The notes beneath the pieces were generated by a model. It did not search any database, was not told the origin of the DNA, and saw only the letters and a list, made by a program, of their open reading frames with translations. 64,000 bases of DNA. It comes from Brevibacillus laterosporus DSM 25. Its GTDB lineage: Bacteria; Bacillota; Bacilli; Brevibacillales; Brevibacillaceae. Shown in pieces: positions 42,034 through 50,943 of the stretch. The number at the start of each line of letters is the position of its first letter. The first letter of the stretch is position 1. Both the position numbers and the translations under genes were made by a program. The stretch is taken from NCBI RefSeq assembly GCF_002706795.1, contig NZ_CP017705.1, positions 1,072,001-1,136,000 on the forward strand. Reading direction: 5' to 3'.

Positions 42034-42870
42034 ATGAGATTACTTGAGGATTTTTACAACTACATGATGAACGAGAAGAACCTTGCTCTGAACACTGTGG
42101 ATGGTTACGGAAGGGATTTAAACCAATTCACTTCATTTATTGATAAGACTATTACGAAGATAACTTCAGAAGATGTTTCATCGTTCCTCGCCCACCGTCG
42201 CGCTGAAGGTGACGGGGTTGCTACCGTAAGTCGAAAGCTATCAGCAATTAAGTCTTTTTACACTTTTCTAGTGCGTAAAGGAAAAATGAAATACAACCCT
42301 GCGGCATCCATAGAAGGCATGAAGAAGCCTAAGAGGTTACCAAAACCAGTAGATGCAGAAGATATAGATAGACTATTAGATATTATTGATAATTTGAGAG
42401 ATCGCACGGTTTTCGAGGTATTGTATGGGGCAGGTATTCGTAGAGAGGAGCTGTGCTCCATTAGGGTGGATGAGATCAACTTCAGGAAGGGTGAACTGAG
42501 GGTTGTTGGTAAAGGAGACAAGGAACGAATCGTCCCTATCTTCCCTCGTACCCTTGGGTATATGAAGTCACTAGCGGCAGAGCATGGAAAAGAATGGCTG
42601 TTCCCTAGTATTAAGACTGGTGGGCACCTAGGCAAGCGGCAGATCAACGAGATCGTTAACAAATGGAGAAGTGCCGCAGGTCTTGACTGGATAACCCCAC
42701 ATAAATTCCGACATTCATTTGCCACTCACCTGCTAGACAACGGAGCAGATCTTGGCGACATTCAAGAACTCTTAGGGCACAGTAGTCCTGAGACCACTAA
42801 GATATATGCCCAGGTAAGTAAGAGTCGGGCGCGAAGTGCGGTCATGCGTCATCCATTAGCACAAAAATAA
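42034..42870 (+). CDS. Tyrosine recombinase, XerC/XerD-like
   Basis: 278 aa, the only plus-strand phage gene seen here. N-terminal SAM-like domain (about 1-90), C-terminal catalytic domain with Arg in GAGIRREEL, Lys in VGKGDKERIVP, HKFRHSFA, a later GHSSPETTKIYAQV with the tyrosine nucleophile. GGAGG precedes ATG 42034. Because the attachment-site integrase is a serine enzyme, this one may resolve dimers or act in a different recombination, as the tyrosine recombinases of SPbeta-like phages. Confidence 0.92.
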   Translation: MRLLEDFYNYMMNEKNLALNTVDGYGRDLNQFTSFIDKTITKITSEDVSSFLAHRRAEGDGVATVSRKLSAIKSFYTFLVRKGKMKYNPAASIEGMKKPKRLPKPVDAEDIDRLLDIIDNLRDRTVFEVLYGAGIRREELCSIRVDEINFRKGELRVVGKGDKERIVPIFPRTLGYMKSLAAEHGKEWLFPSIKTGGHLGKRQINEIVNKWRSAAGLDWITPHKFRHSFATHLLDNGADLGDIQELLGHSSPETTKIYAQVSKSRARSAVMRHPLAQK

Positions 42871-42892
42871 GGACAGCCTTGAGCTGTCCTTT
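42869..42892. terminator. Bidirectional terminator
   Basis: Perfect stem AAGGACAGC with GCTGTCCTT and a five-base loop; T-rich on both sides. It lies between the convergent tyrosine recombinase and the last tail gene. Confidence 0.88.
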
Positions 42893-43805
42893 AGTATTTC
42901 TTAACGGCTATGCGGTTGCCTTTGGAATCGTAGATGTACCTGTAGTGCGTCTGTGTCGGAGTGGCACCCATTGTCGAGATTGACTTGTTCTCAAGCAACC
43001 CCGCCGCATCGTATTGGTAAACCACGTCTACCAGTGTCGGGAGCACCACGAAGTCAGTACCGTCAAAGAGGTAAATCTCCCCAATGGATGTTACCAGGAA
43101 AGATTCTCCCTCAGTGAATCCGTCAGGGTTATCAGGTATAGTAAGCATTGGCTCCTTGACGTTCTGCTCCACATAGTAGTCGGTGACCACCTGCCTCACT
43201 ACCCTCCCCACGCCATCAAAAGCGGAGTAGGTAACAACGTCCTTGTATTCAACCAAGTCGCTGATTGCATCCCACTGGTCGATCACGTTCAGCTTCGCTC
43301 GTTCATCTACAGTCATGCTTACGTTGGTCACTCCGTCCGTAATCATGTCGGCACTGTGGTTATCAGGGTGAACGTACTTGTTGGCTTCATCTTCGATTGC
43401 TTTGAGCTTATCCCTCTCCCCTACCGTCATTGCCACCTTGCTGTTGCCATCCGTCAAGATGTCGGCACTGTGAGTGTCAGGATGGGTGTAAACCACGGTC
43501 TTAGACCCATTGATCGTTAAGGCTCCATTATCAGCATGATTGGAAACACGATCTCCGCTTGCCTTAACGTACTCTCCACCGCTGTAGGTGTAGGTCGTTG
43601 GGTTGTTCTGATTACCGCTGTCCTGACGAACGAGGTAAAGCCTTCCTATCTCTCCATTGGAGGGAAGCTCGGTCTTCAGTTTTACGGAAACTACGTTCCC
43701 AATAGATACTGCATCCAATCTGCTGTCCAGGGACGCATAGGAGTCCCGAGCTTGCTTAACCTCCCGTTCGACTTTCGCCGCCTTGCTGAAAGAAACAATA
43801 TCCAC
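42891..43805 (-). CDS. Tail fibre-like protein with repeats and YD-type C-terminus
   Basis: 304 aa. A coiled-coil start is followed by two copies of a fibre repeat: THPDTHSADILTDG... and HPDNHSADMITDG..., each with a MTVxERxKLxxI end. The C-terminus carries VYQYDAAGLLENKSI and YRYIYDSKGNRIAV, similar to the YD segments of RHS proteins. It would be a distal part of the tail. Last gene of the structural block. Confidence 0.78.
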   Translation of the reverse strand: MDIVSFSKAAKVEREVKQARDSYASLDSRLDAVSIGNVVSVKLKTELPSNGEIGRLYLVRQDSGNQNNPTTYTYSGGEYVKASGDRVSNHADNGALTINGSKTVVYTHPDTHSADILTDGNSKVAMTVGERDKLKAIEDEANKYVHPDNHSADMITDGVTNVSMTVDERAKLNVIDQWDAISDLVEYKDVVTYSAFDGVGRVVRQVVTDYYVEQNVKEPMLTIPDNPDGFTEGESFLVTSIGEIYLFDGTDFVVLPTLVDVVYQYDAAGLLENKSISTMGATPTQTHYRYIYDSKGNRIAVKKY

Positions 43806-43816
43806 GGTTTCACCTC

Positions 43817-44212
43817 CTACCTTGTAGTCAGACCAGTAACCTCAATCTTGAAGTCAGCAACGTCAGTTCCCAGATTTTTAATAGACAGGTGAAGAGTGGA
43901 TGTCCCATCAGCATCCTCGTAGGGAAGGTCAATCATGTCGTAAATCCCTTCAAGGAAGTTGCCCGTGGAGTACTGGGCATTGTTGAAGTACAGAATCTCT
44001 GGCGTAGTTCCCGCGCTGTTTAATACGTTCAGCTCCACATTGGTCTCTCTTGATGGGGTTACCCTCAGTGTTTTAATGAGAAACCTCGGATGCTCCATCG
44101 GGATTGCGACCAACGCCTTCGTCCCACCACCGACATATTTGACTTCCCAGTTAAACGATACTGGTAAGAACACTTTCCTCATCTCCTCAATCAGCTTCCA
44201 TGTTCTGTTCAA
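43817..44212 (-). CDS. Hypothetical structural protein, 131 aa
   Basis: Beta-rich with hydrophobic alternation, like small baseplate or decoration proteins. No family recognised. Overlaps the gene upstream by 4 bases. Confidence 0.6.
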   Translation of the reverse strand: MNRTWKLIEEMRKVFLPVSFNWEVKYVGGGTKALVAIPMEHPRFLIKTLRVTPSRETNVELNVLNSAGTTPEILYFNNAQYSTGNFLEGIYDMIDLPYEDADGTSTLHLSIKNLGTDVADFKIEVTGLTTR

Positions 44213-44769
44213 GTGTCCTCCCTCCTTCTCGGGATGTGTGTATCAGGGTACCTACGAGGACGTAAATGTGTTATAGCTGTACCACCACTACCACCATCCG
44301 TCCAATTCCCCCATGTCTTTCCTATCAGGTTATCCTGGTGCTTAGGAATAAGGATTTTAATGACTGATTCATTACCTGCGTAACTCTCCTTGACTCTTAT
44401 CCCTCGGATACTTTCTCTTATTAACCCGACACCATTCACGCTACTTAATATGTGCTCCATGGGCATTAAGTTTAGCGAGATAGACTGCCCTTCCTTAACA
44501 CGTTTCCCATACTGATACTTATCCGTAATATACCCCACTAGGTCATCCCCGTGTGTATCCAGTTCACGCCATGTTCCCCATCTGTATATATCTACGTTAT
44601 GGGACATCGAGGTTAGCTCACCAACGCTGTATGACATTTCTCTACCATCGTAAACAGATGGGAGTTCATCGAAGTTATAGCCAATGCTGAAATACGTGGC
44701 AAGCCTACTTTTAGTATAAAGGGAACCGTTAGCGGCGGTTCCCACAATATTTCCCTTATGCACAGCCAT
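44209..44769 (-). CDS. Hypothetical structural protein, 186 aa
   Basis: N-terminal AVHKGNIVGTAANGSLY and a basic Arg-rich C-terminus. No domain recognised. In the middle of the tail gene block. Confidence 0.6.
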   Translation of the reverse strand: MAVHKGNIVGTAANGSLYTKSRLATYFSIGYNFDELPSVYDGREMSYSVGELTSMSHNVDIYRWGTWRELDTHGDDLVGYITDKYQYGKRVKEGQSISLNLMPMEHILSSVNGVGLIRESIRGIRVKESYAGNESVIKILIPKHQDNLIGKTWGNWTDGGSGGTAITHLRPRRYPDTHIPRRREDT

Positions 44770-44783
44770 TGACGATCACCGCC

Positions 44784-45575
44784 TTAGGTCATGAGTACGG
44801 CTACAGTAGCGCCCGTAAGAAAGCTCTGACCACCAATTGATAAGGAGTAAACCTTGTACGTCTTCGCCGCTACTTTGATCTCATCACCGTAAGACACTCC
44901 TGCTGACGGAACAGCGTATATGTCGATGATCTCTCCTCGCGCACCCTCAACCCCGTTGCACATAATCAGCGGGGCTAAGTGGTACAAGGAACCCCAACCT
45001 GGGTTAACAGGTAACATAGCCGAGTAAGCATCGTAGATGTTATTAACTGTCAGTTTATCCTTATCTCTCAGCGTCCTAATTCCGTTATCACCGTAGTAGC
45101 TAAGACCAATACCCATTGCTGATGAATCAGTCTCAGTAGCGTATCTGTTCAGAATCCCGAAATAACCTAGATTTGCGATACCCGTAACTGAGTTAACATC
45201 ACCTTGGAGGTAGATGATAATGCGGTTAGCCTGTAACGATACTTGGTACTCAATCAGAAGGTTTGTATCGACAAGATCACTGTGGCATAGGAAGTCCTTT
45301 TTAAACTCAACCTTATCTACAGGCACACTTCCGTCTGAGGAAATAGCATCCTCAGCAATCCCTACAACCAATTTATTGCCTGTAGAATCTTTGGTGTTGC
45401 CTACTTCAAGTCGGAAGAACAACTTATCCGATCCTGAAGTTCCTACTGACTTTAACACGATAGAGCTTGCGTTCTCATAGTAAACAGACCAAGGGGAGCC
45501 AACTATTGTCTTAAACCCCTGCACGATATTTGCGAATAGTTCATTCATTTTAACCTTACCTGAAAATGTTGCCAT
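44784..45575 (-). CDS. Structural protein with VEGARGE motif, 263 aa
   Basis: Contains LAPLIMCNGVEGARGEIIDIYAV, a shortened form of the SPxxVxHxxEGxRGE motif found in four other proteins of this window. Beta-rich, no signal peptide. Likely a member of a paralogous tail protein family; the function within the particle is unknown. Confidence 0.65.
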   Translation of the reverse strand: MATFSGKVKMNELFANIVQGFKTIVGSPWSVYYENASSIVLKSVGTSGSDKLFFRLEVGNTKDSTGNKLVVGIAEDAISSDGSVPVDKVEFKKDFLCHSDLVDTNLLIEYQVSLQANRIIIYLQGDVNSVTGIANLGYFGILNRYATETDSSAMGIGLSYYGDNGIRTLRDKDKLTVNNIYDAYSAMLPVNPGWGSLYHLAPLIMCNGVEGARGEIIDIYAVPSAGVSYGDEIKVAAKTYKVYSLSIGGQSFLTGATVAVLMT

Positions 45576-45591
45576 GTCTCAAGAACACCCC

Positions 45592-46542
45592 CTAGATTTT
45601 GAATAGCAAAGCTCTCTGACCACCGCCAAGCAACTGTGCCCCGTGAAAGAATTTAGGACGGGAACTCATTCTACTACCCCCTGAGTGGTAGTAATATCTA
45701 CCTTGATCTTGGTTAGGGTAGTTTTGATCAACCACATGGAACACGTAGTATATACCGTCAACTCCTAAGTCCAATATGGAACCGTCAGGGTGCTGAGCAC
45801 CATCCTTGAACACTATAGAACTCATCCCCTTGAACTCACCACGTACCCCTTCTTGAGGGTGATACACCATGAATGGAGTCACATAATATCTTTTACCTAC
45901 CCCAGGGGAAGGAAGTGACTCTGTTCCAAAGTTATACATTTGGTTAGGGGTGCCATTTCGGGACGTTCTTACAAACCCTCGCGAGGTGTCATACTGATCG
46001 GCATAATCATCATGATTCAGCGCAAAAGGCATGTGAGGGAATATGCCGTAGAATTTATCGGCAATTGCAGGGTCTTCCTTCTCAAGAGCCTGACACTGAC
46101 CAAGAAAAATTCGTACAGGGTACCCATAGGTATGATAGTCTTGGACTTCACCATGAAGGAACATGATGCCCTCATTTGTAATAACTGTCCATTTGTGTTT
46201 AATATTGTACTGACTGCTGTAGCACATTAGAGGGGTCTCCGTCTGGAACTTGTCAACCCCACTAGGAGGGCTAACCCACAGGTCTGGCTTCGGGTTGATT
46301 TCTCCATCGTTTACCATCCCCCACCTGATGCTGACACCCCAACTATGAGCATACATACTTATTGTGAACCGCATTTTAGGAGCTTTCTTGTTGGTTAGTA
46401 CGGCGTTACCCCAATTAGCATAGTCTGTGTTTGTGGAGTATAAAGCACCCCAGTAGGGGTCAGTATCCTTTAGGGCATCCACAAGATTCTGAGCGAATAC
46501 GCTTAATTGACAAGTAAACTCGTACCTGCGAATCATAGTCAT
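45592..46542 (-). CDS. Structural protein paralogue (VHxxEGxRGE family), 316 aa
   Basis: Start chosen at ATG 46542 (MTMIRRYEFT), which has GGGAGGTG; the upstream frame is covered by the preceding gene. It contains MVYHPQEGVRGEFKG, SLPSPGVGKRYYV and an end LLGGGQRALLF shared with its neighbour. The neighbouring gene aligns along its length, indicating duplication. Confidence 0.78.
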   Translation of the reverse strand: MTMIRRYEFTCQLSVFAQNLVDALKDTDPYWGALYSTNTDYANWGNAVLTNKKAPKMRFTISMYAHSWGVSIRWGMVNDGEINPKPDLWVSPPSGVDKFQTETPLMCYSSQYNIKHKWTVITNEGIMFLHGEVQDYHTYGYPVRIFLGQCQALEKEDPAIADKFYGIFPHMPFALNHDDYADQYDTSRGFVRTSRNGTPNQMYNFGTESLPSPGVGKRYYVTPFMVYHPQEGVRGEFKGMSSIVFKDGAQHPDGSILDLGVDGIYYVFHVVDQNYPNQDQGRYYYHSGGSRMSSRPKFFHGAQLLGGGQRALLFKI

Positions 46543-46546
46543 CGGT

Positions 46547-47599
46547 CTACACCTCCCGTTCGATCTCGAATAATAGAACCCTCTGACCTCCTCCAAGAAG
46601 GAGCGGGCTGTCGAAGAAGTAGGGTTGTCCTTTGTAGTATTTACCATCTGTTGCATACCACCCTTCATAGGAGTCAGGGTTCGACTCACTAAAGGCATGG
46701 AACACATGGTAACGCTCGGTTCCCAGGTCTAAGATGGAGCCATCAGGGTACTTGCTTGCGTCCTTCAGCACTGCTGTCCTAACTCCTTGAAACTCTCCAC
46801 GAACCCCCTCGGTCGCATGCCATACGTAGAAAGGCGATATGAAGAATCTACCGCCCACCCCTGGTGACGGTACTTGAGAACTGGTAGCGAAGTGATACAG
46901 TGCGTTTTTTGTTCCGTTTCTTGAGCTTCGTACATACCCACGACCTGCTCGGTACTTTAGCTCGTCATTTGCGTCATTTAAACCACAAGGGTAGTGAGAG
47001 AATACTCCTACGAAGTCATTCGCTATTAACGGGTCTTCAGCTTCAAATGGTTTTAACCGCCCAAAGTATATTCTTACAGGAATTGCTATCCCTTGGTAGG
47101 TCTGTGGCTCCCCGTACAGAAAGATGTACCTGTCGGTAATGAGAAGAGACCACTTGAAGTAGACATTATATAAATAATCACTGGTACTCGTACTTTCAGT
47201 GGTAACGTGAAAAGGGATTTCTGTTATTGCCCCTACATCCGTGAACAGGTCGGGTTTTACATCCGCTCCATTGTTACGAAAACCAGTCCTAAGCACATAA
47301 TTCCTTTTTGGATACTTTGAGTTACTATAGAAATAACTGTAGTTCAAGCAGATGGTGAAGAAAAGACTAGGGTCTTTAACATTCTGCGCTGTAATAGTTC
47401 CTTCATTAGGGTAGCTATTATGTGAACTGTTCGATGCCTTTGGTTTTGCGTATGGGTTATCGGGAATATATGTCCACTTCCAATGAATATCTCCATACAA
47501 GTCCTGGTTAACTACCTTGTTTAGTTCCTGGGGGAAGTCGGAACAGTAGGAGTAAAACTCATACCTCCTCAAGCCACCTAGAAGAATATTTTCAGCCAT
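46547..47599 (-). CDS. Structural protein paralogue (VHxxEGxRGE family), 350 aa
   Basis: Shares with the next gene the stretches YVRSSRNGT/FVRTSRNGT, PSPGVGGRFFISPF, EGVRGEFQG, PDGSILDLG and LLLGGGQRVLLF. AGGAGGT precedes the start. Probably a duplicated tail or baseplate component. Confidence 0.8.
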   Translation of the reverse strand: MAENILLGGLRRYEFYSYCSDFPQELNKVVNQDLYGDIHWKWTYIPDNPYAKPKASNSSHNSYPNEGTITAQNVKDPSLFFTICLNYSYFYSNSKYPKRNYVLRTGFRNNGADVKPDLFTDVGAITEIPFHVTTESTSTSDYLYNVYFKWSLLITDRYIFLYGEPQTYQGIAIPVRIYFGRLKPFEAEDPLIANDFVGVFSHYPCGLNDANDELKYRAGRGYVRSSRNGTKNALYHFATSSQVPSPGVGGRFFISPFYVWHATEGVRGEFQGVRTAVLKDASKYPDGSILDLGTERYHVFHAFSESNPDSYEGWYATDGKYYKGQPYFFDSPLLLGGGQRVLLFEIEREV

Positions 47600-47615
47600 A
47601 TGTACACAACCTCCT

Positions 47616-47966
47616 TTAGGTTCCGAATCTAATACTCAACTCACGTAGCATACTTGTCTTAAAAACTGTGAGGAGGATAACCTTCAACATGTCACTCCGC
47701 TCTTTAATCTTTTCGTCCCTTGTGTCTGTCTTCATCTTGATGTCTTCCTCCGTATCATTCTCCTCCCACACAACATCAGGAATATTAGGAAGATTCCGAA
47801 GTGATGGCAGGAACTTCTGTGCCACACCGTCAAACAGTATATTACTCTCAAAAGCAAAGATTATTACACTAATCTCTTCGCTCGTATAATGCTCTTGGTT
47901 ATTCCCTACAAACTTATCCATGATCGAATGTAGAGCAAATTTCACGTCCTGAACAGTATGTGCCAC
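47616..47966 (-). CDS. Hypothetical protein, 116 aa
   Basis: Helical, acidic in the middle (WEENDTEEDIKMKTDTRDEK). No domain recognised. It overlaps neither neighbour and has a normal start, so it is probably expressed with the tail genes. Confidence 0.6.
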   Translation of the reverse strand: MAHTVQDVKFALHSIMDKFVGNNQEHYTSEEISVIIFAFESNILFDGVAQKFLPSLRNLPNIPDVVWEENDTEEDIKMKTDTRDEKIKERSDMLKVILLTVFKTSMLRELSIRFGT

Positions 47967-49733
47967 TTATATCACGACCTTTCTAATTTTAACTCCCTTG
48001 ATATTCCCCGAGCCATCGTACTCGAAGGCTTTCTTAACTCCTTGACCATCGTAAATCAATGTCTCTGTTTCAACACTACCATCAGTATTGTAGGTGAAGC
48101 AGGTTCTCTTTAAGAGCTGAGGAATAACATCTACAGAGTAGATTTCCTCTGACTCAATATCCCCGTTAGGAAAGTAGTTGTATATGATATCAAGCTCGAC
48201 TCCCGCCCCCTCAAGGAGCGCTAATCTCCTCTTAACATCGGTGTCGTCATAGGTAGCTCCTCCCTGCAAGACATAGTACATTGCACCATTGTTGATCTCA
48301 CGCAGGGTCTTCCCTTCAGAATCTCTTTGGTACTCGATACTCTTGCTTTGACCGTTACTTTCCAAGATCGACTGACGTTCAAGATTACCGTCAGCGTCAT
48401 AGAAGTACTCCACAGTACGGTTAATACCCCCGACTATTGTCTCAGTTTTGATCTTACCGTCAGGGTAGTAAGTGTAATCCTTGACGGAGGTCGTATTGAT
48501 GATCGAACCCCTGCCGATCACAGTCACCCGTGCTTCCTTCGGAACATCAAATGTAAAGCGGATTACGGTATCGCTATACTCGATGTAGTCATCACCTACG
48601 TCCATGCGGATACCGTCCAAAAACACCTCAGCAGAGTTGGAGCCGATCACGTACTTGGGGATGGTGAAGTCCCTCTGTGGCTTCAGCCTTACATCAGGTG
48701 GCGAGGTGAAATGGAATACTGACTGGTGCTCCATCGTTCCTCGGCTCTCCGCAAGTTCCAGGCGGCTCTGCATGTTATCGAGCCTGTCCTTCAACGCATC
48801 GTACACAACACCGTTCTTATCCTCGCGTGAGTCCTTTAGCTCGGTCTCCACCGCAGTCAGAGATGTTTCCAGGTCTGTGATCGCGGTTCCGTGGTCGCTG
48901 ATCACAGTGGCATGATCTGCAATCTCCGTTTCGAGATCGGTCACTCTCTGCTCAAGATTACTGAGGTCATTCTCCAATGAGCCTTTGGTAAGGAAATACC
49001 TGAAGTCCAATGGAGTCAGGGAAGTAGTAGGAGAAAGACCTACGTCTATCCCGCCGATGATGATGGCATCCTGTGGCTCTTGGCTGTCTGTGCTGTATGA
49101 ATAGGAGCCATTCTCGTGAAGGAAGATGTAGTAAGAAGTATTCGCCGCAATGTTCGGGACATCAAATGTCTGAGTGAACTTATCGACAATGACCTTGTTA
49201 ATGCTTGCCCGCCCTGCCTGAATCGTAACTCGAACACTGTTGGTCGCATCCTGATACACGGGGTTTGTAACACTGAGGTCGGTGATCGGTTGCTTGGCTA
49301 CTTCTTCGATATAATCCTCTAAGGTATCAAATCGGTCAGCAATGGACACTTTCGCTCCCCGCGCTCCCTTGATTTCAGTCTCAGCAAGACTAAGCCGCTT
49401 CTCGTGATCGGCTTTGCTTGTCTGAAGATTGGACACGTCCTCCGCAATGTTGAGAATATCCTTCTCCGCTGTCTCAATGTGGTTCGTGTTGGTAGCGACC
49501 TGAGTCTCAAGATCAGTAATCCTCTGTTCATGGTCGTTCACTGATGTCTTGTTGTCGTTCGCTGTTGTTTCGATCTCATCTATACGGTTACCAAGGCTTA
49601 GCTCAGACCCTCGGGCAACCTCCAACTCAGCAAGAGCAGAGTCGATCTCCTCATGTGTTCGGGTTCCAATGTCGGTCAGCTCTTTATGGCTCTTGAGTAA
49701 ATCCGTATGAGACTGGTTAATTCTTACAGACAT
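47967..49733 (-). CDS. Tail fibre-like coiled-coil protein with YD segments, 588 aa
   Basis: The first third is heptad-rich (repeated ITDLET, IETAEKD, LEQRVTDLETEI). A beta-rich centre follows, then C-terminal repeats of the form YYPDGKIKTE, YFYDADGNLE, YNYFPNGDIE, YNTDGSVETE and YDGSGNIKG, typical YD/RHS-like units. GGAGGT precedes the ATG. First gene after promoter copy 10. Likely a trimeric fibre. Confidence 0.82.
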   Translation of the reverse strand: MSVRINQSHTDLLKSHKELTDIGTRTHEEIDSALAELEVARGSELSLGNRIDEIETTANDNKTSVNDHEQRITDLETQVATNTNHIETAEKDILNIAEDVSNLQTSKADHEKRLSLAETEIKGARGAKVSIADRFDTLEDYIEEVAKQPITDLSVTNPVYQDATNSVRVTIQAGRASINKVIVDKFTQTFDVPNIAANTSYYIFLHENGSYSYSTDSQEPQDAIIIGGIDVGLSPTTSLTPLDFRYFLTKGSLENDLSNLEQRVTDLETEIADHATVISDHGTAITDLETSLTAVETELKDSREDKNGVVYDALKDRLDNMQSRLELAESRGTMEHQSVFHFTSPPDVRLKPQRDFTIPKYVIGSNSAEVFLDGIRMDVGDDYIEYSDTVIRFTFDVPKEARVTVIGRGSIINTTSVKDYTYYPDGKIKTETIVGGINRTVEYFYDADGNLERQSILESNGQSKSIEYQRDSEGKTLREINNGAMYYVLQGGATYDDTDVKRRLALLEGAGVELDIIYNYFPNGDIESEEIYSVDVIPQLLKRTCFTYNTDGSVETETLIYDGQGVKKAFEYDGSGNIKGVKIRKVVI

Positions 49734-49763
49734 TTGATCACCTCCAATCTTGTCCCTAATCTA

Positions 49764-49792
49764 TCTATACGACATGACTTCGACTATTTTAA
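49764..49792 (-). promoter_or_regulatory. Phage ECF-like promoter, copy 10
   Basis: TTAAA-18-TATAGA; the TCGTATAGA block is intact. Its -35 follows the stop of the 377-aa gene within a base or two. It drives the operon down to 42,891. Confidence 0.76.
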
Positions 49793-49793
49793 G

Positions 49794-50927
49794 TCACAGG
49801 TAAGTCGAGTACATCTTCAGAGAAAACTTAACCTGCGAAGTGTATCTGTCCTGTGACTCCTCCCGCGCCATCCTCAACCAAAACTTGTAGGACTCTCCAG
49901 GGGCGATCTTGAACGCTGTAATCGAGTAGCTGTACGAGCCTGGAACACCGCCGACATCAGGAGCGATCTGAACCTTGTTCGTTCCCGCGGTCAAAGCGAA
50001 GGTCACATCCTTGAAGTCGCCCATCATCATGGGATTCTTAGCGAACATCTGAACCTCTTGTGTTGCCGCGCCACCCGCTGTCAGGTAACCCAGGAACCTG
50101 TCGGTGTTCGGGTACAGGAGAATATCGAAGTAACCGTCTGTCTCGGGATTAGACTCCTTGTAGTAAAGGTCAGGTGTAACCTCAAAGTAGAGGAGGTCTC
50201 CTTTGTACAGCTTCACTGTGTCCATTGCTTGGTACCTGTTCCCGTCAGTAAGACCCACCCCAAAGTTTCCAAGGAATGGGTAAGGGTACTTATCCATGTC
50301 GAAAGAGACCGATGTCTCCTCGCTCCTACAAACCCTTGATTCAAGTACGACACCGTTGCTGTCGATCAAATCAACTACAGTCCCTTTGGTAAGGTTATCA
50401 ACGGTCACGCTCGTTCCTTTGTTGACTCTGATGTACTCAACAGTCATTGGATGATCTCCATCACCCCTAAGATACAAACCGATCTTTGGTGCCCCACCCA
50501 GTTCCACCAAACCAATGATATTCCATGTGAACCCGTCTTCCGACCAGTAAGCAGTATAGTAGTTATAATCCCTCACAAGACGAATCCACGGGTACGTCTT
50601 CAGTAAAGGTTCAGGTAATGATGCATCTAAGAACTCCTCGATCTCCATGTAGTTGTGCTCGTCAATGAAAACGACAATCCCTCCATAGCAACCTCCCGTA
50701 TCAGGGTTGTAGCTGTTCTTCACATCCATAACGAACTGCTTTTCATCCGTCAACGGCTTGAGGAACATATATAGTGTAGAGGCACCATGTTTGAGAACAA
50801 GGTTGCCCCCACTTACTTCATATCGGGTAGGGTCGTTGAGAAGCACTTCCCACTTGGGGTCAAGGGTAGAGTTAGTGAAGTTATCTTCGTAAATCCTTCC
50901 TGACTCTACTAACCTAGCAACTCCCAT
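49794..50927 (-). CDS. Structural protein with lectin-like domain, 377 aa
   Basis: The N-terminal half (EDNFTNSTLDPKWEVL, GGNLVLKHG, GGCYGGIVVFIDEHNYMEIEEF, IGLYLRG) resembles the concanavalin-A/LamG type of carbohydrate-binding domain. The C-terminal half is beta-rich and unassigned. It could bind cell-surface sugars. Confidence 0.72.
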   Translation of the reverse strand: MGVARLVESGRIYEDNFTNSTLDPKWEVLLNDPTRYEVSGGNLVLKHGASTLYMFLKPLTDEKQFVMDVKNSYNPDTGGCYGGIVVFIDEHNYMEIEEFLDASLPEPLLKTYPWIRLVRDYNYYTAYWSEDGFTWNIIGLVELGGAPKIGLYLRGDGDHPMTVEYIRVNKGTSVTVDNLTKGTVVDLIDSNGVVLESRVCRSEETSVSFDMDKYPYPFLGNFGVGLTDGNRYQAMDTVKLYKGDLLYFEVTPDLYYKESNPETDGYFDILLYPNTDRFLGYLTAGGAATQEVQMFAKNPMMMGDFKDVTFALTAGTNKVQIAPDVGGVPGSYSYSITAFKIAPGESYKFWLRMAREESQDRYTSQVKFSLKMYSTYL

Positions 50928-50943
50928 ACGGACACCCCTTTCT

